Source: Gemmatimonadota bacterium (GTDB lineage: Bacteria > Gemmatimonadota > Gemmatimonadetes > Longimicrobiales > Gaopeijiaceae). Taken from it: DNA of 6,842 nt. The DNA is taken from positions 11,930 to 18,771 of the forward strand of contig PCCM01000030.1 in the NCBI GenBank assembly GCA_002731735.1. Reading direction: 5' to 3'. This document shows positions 5,807-6,842 of this stretch, in pieces. Numbering within the stretch: the first letter of the stretch is position 1; each line of letters starts with the position of its first letter. The position numbers and the translations under genes are program-made. Below the pieces are notes generated by a model, which had not been told where the DNA came from, ran no database searches, and saw only the letters and a list, made by a program, of their open reading frames with translations.

Positions 5807-6814
5807 CTACCGATTTTGCTCAGCCTGCCTGTCCTGGTAGCGGGCGCCGCTCAAGACGTTCGAGAGCGCGTAGTTACCCTCATGACATGCATATTCGTAG
5901 AGGAGGGCATCGAGCTTCTTGAACGGAATCTCGCCGCCCCACTGCTGAGTATACGATGTCGGGTCGTCGATCGTGAACTCGTACAATATCGTCTCCTCAT
6001 CGACCCTGGTGAACCGCTCGATCACCTTCAGATCGTCCGAGGGAAGACCTTGAAAGGTCTGCAGCGGATGAAAGTTCGTCGTCTCGACAACGAGCACATC
6101 ACCCTCCCAACGACCCCAAGAGTCACCCAACCACGGCCTGACGTGATCGGGCAGCGGATCGGGTGTGCCCATCTGGATGATCCGAGTGTCGTGGATCACC
6201 TCAGGATGGATCATCACGTAGTCCGCCGTCTGCACGATCGTGTAGTTGTTGTTATAGGCGTTTTGGGGAATCATGGGCGGGCCGGCGTTCCCAGCGAACA
6301 GAAGGCAGCGCTCGATCAGTGATCGATTCTCCGGGTTGTCGAACTGGTCGAACTGGCTGAGACTCTCTCTGCGCTCCCGAAGCCGCTCCTGTGCCTCGGA
6401 CGTGCGGGGTGGCCTGCGGCCATTCGACGGATTCGTGATCAGCGAGGCCCTGTACTCTCCGTTGACGACCGCCACCCGCATACCCTGCTCGAAATAGACG
6501 CTGTTGTAGCTACCGATATTGCCGCCTGCTTCCGGTGCCGAGCGATCCGGGTCGCTCGGCTGTGCGCCCCTGACGACGGCATTAACCGCCCGCCCCTCAC
6601 GCTGGGCGACCTCCTCGGCAGTGAAGACCGGGCCCTGGTTCTGTGCACGTTGGAACGGCGTGATCGTCACGTTGGTCCAGTTTCCCTGGAGGTCCGGATG
6701 ACCATCAGGGGTCCGGGGCATCACCCATTGTTGAGCCGCAGCTGGAGAGAGAAGCGCTGCCGTCACGGTCGCGAGGCATAGCCCCAGAAGCGAAGTCGAA
6801 GATCGCATGCTCAT
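5807..6814 (-). CDS. Secreted RTPDGHPDLQG-family protein of unknown function
   Basis: This 335-residue protein has a signal peptide (SLLGLCLATVTAALL then SPAAA, cleavage likely before QQW at about 28). The mature part begins with the hallmark PRTPDGHPDLQGNWTN (33-48). Further conserved blocks are RCLLFAGNAGPPMIPQ (169-184), AYNNNYTIVQT (187-197), HPEVIHDTRII (203-213), WLGDSWGRWEGDVLVVETTNF (about 228-248, in two pieces), ERFTRVDEETILYEFTIDDP (266-285) and YEYACHEGNYALSNVLSGAR (306-325). This set defines a large family of secreted bacterial proteins, frequent in Acidobacteriota and Gemmatimonadota, whose function is not established as far as I know. Cys170 and Cys310 are the only cysteines in the mature protein and could pair. 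The start is fixed by AGGAGGA six bases upstream. It is the first gene of a probable two-gene leftward unit. Confidence 0.85.
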   Translation of the reverse strand: MSMRSSTSLLGLCLATVTAALLSPAAAQQWVMPRTPDGHPDLQGNWTNVTITPFQRAQNQGPVFTAEEVAQREGRAVNAVVRGAQPSDPDRSAPEAGGNIGSYNSVYFEQGMRVAVVNGEYRASLITNPSNGRRPPRTSEAQERLRERRESLSQFDQFDNPENRSLIERCLLFAGNAGPPMIPQNAYNNNYTIVQTADYVMIHPEVIHDTRIIQMGTPDPLPDHVRPWLGDSWGRWEGDVLVVETTNFHPLQTFQGLPSDDLKVIERFTRVDEETILYEFTIDDPTSYTQQWGGEIPFKKLDALLYEYACHEGNYALSNVLSGARYQDRQAEQNR

Positions 6815-6820
6815 CTGCCG

Positions 6821-6827
6821 TCCTCCT
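6821..6827 (-). promoter_or_regulatory. Strong Shine-Dalgarno of the leftward unit
   Basis: On the minus strand AGGAGGA ends six bases before ATG 6814. This favours 6814 over the second in-frame ATG at 6808. Only 28 bases remain to the window edge, so the promoter is not visible. Confidence 0.65.
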
Positions 6828-6842
6828 AGCCAAGGGATTCCT

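Noticed and set aside
4883..6322. 479-codon open frame on the plus strand, antisense to both leftward genes and crossing the gap between them
   Set aside because: Both opposite-strand genes have clear family motifs, signal peptides and Shine-Dalgarno sites. The antisense product has no recognisable domain, and long antisense frames are common in GC-rich coding DNA.
1..6842. Insertion sequences, CRISPR arrays, tRNA genes or phage genes
   Set aside because: I found no transposase or integrase motifs, regularly spaced repeats, tRNA-like cloverleaf or terminal inverted repeats on reading both strands.

Overview
The window is a GC-rich (roughly 60%) bacterial segment with no rRNA, tRNA, CRISPR array or mobile element that I can see. 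Most of its genes encode exported proteins: Sec or Tat signal peptides, a Tat-type lipoprotein, beta-propellers and secreted metallohydrolases. It also carries a member of the secreted RTPDGHPDLQG-type family. That family is common in Acidobacteriota and Gemmatimonadota (established knowledge, from memory), so one of those phyla is my best guess at the source. This is inference; nothing here is a phylogenetic marker.

Layout. Five intact genes read rightward from 191 to 4495: a small anchored protein with an SmpA-like C-terminal motif (191-559); an exported seven-bladed YVTN-type propeller (614-1756); an exported metal-dependent amidohydrolase of the DUF6282 type (1782-2699); a low-molecular-weight-phosphatase-type arsenate reductase (2933-3388); and a secreted aldose 1-epimerase (3407-4495). 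Two intact genes read leftward and converge on them: an RTPDGHPDLQG-family secreted protein (6814-5807), then a Tat-signal phosphotriesterase-like lipoprotein (5776-4703), 30 bases apart and probably one transcript.

The gaps are the unusual part. Three of them hold what look like orphaned 3' ends of lost genes. A frameshifted short ORF lies at 79-188. The C-terminal end of an alpha/beta-hydrolase (S9-like) gene lies at 2713-2880, with an in-frame TGA. The last 58 or so codons of an NHL/SMP-30-like propeller gene lie at 4526-4702, in frame with the phosphotriesterase directly after its TAG. The first two gaps also share a diverged 42-base direct repeat (31 of 42 identical). This suggests repeated gene loss and rearrangement around retained genes.

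The propeller and the DUF6282 amidohydrolase are adjacent, co-oriented and both exported, so they may act together on an extracytoplasmic substrate. The leftward pair may do likewise with a lactone or ester substrate. No substrate can be named from the sequence. Two local oddities stand out: a 15-base-period insertion in the arsenate reductase just after its catalytic Asp-Pro, and a shortened loop just before the catalytic Glu of the epimerase.
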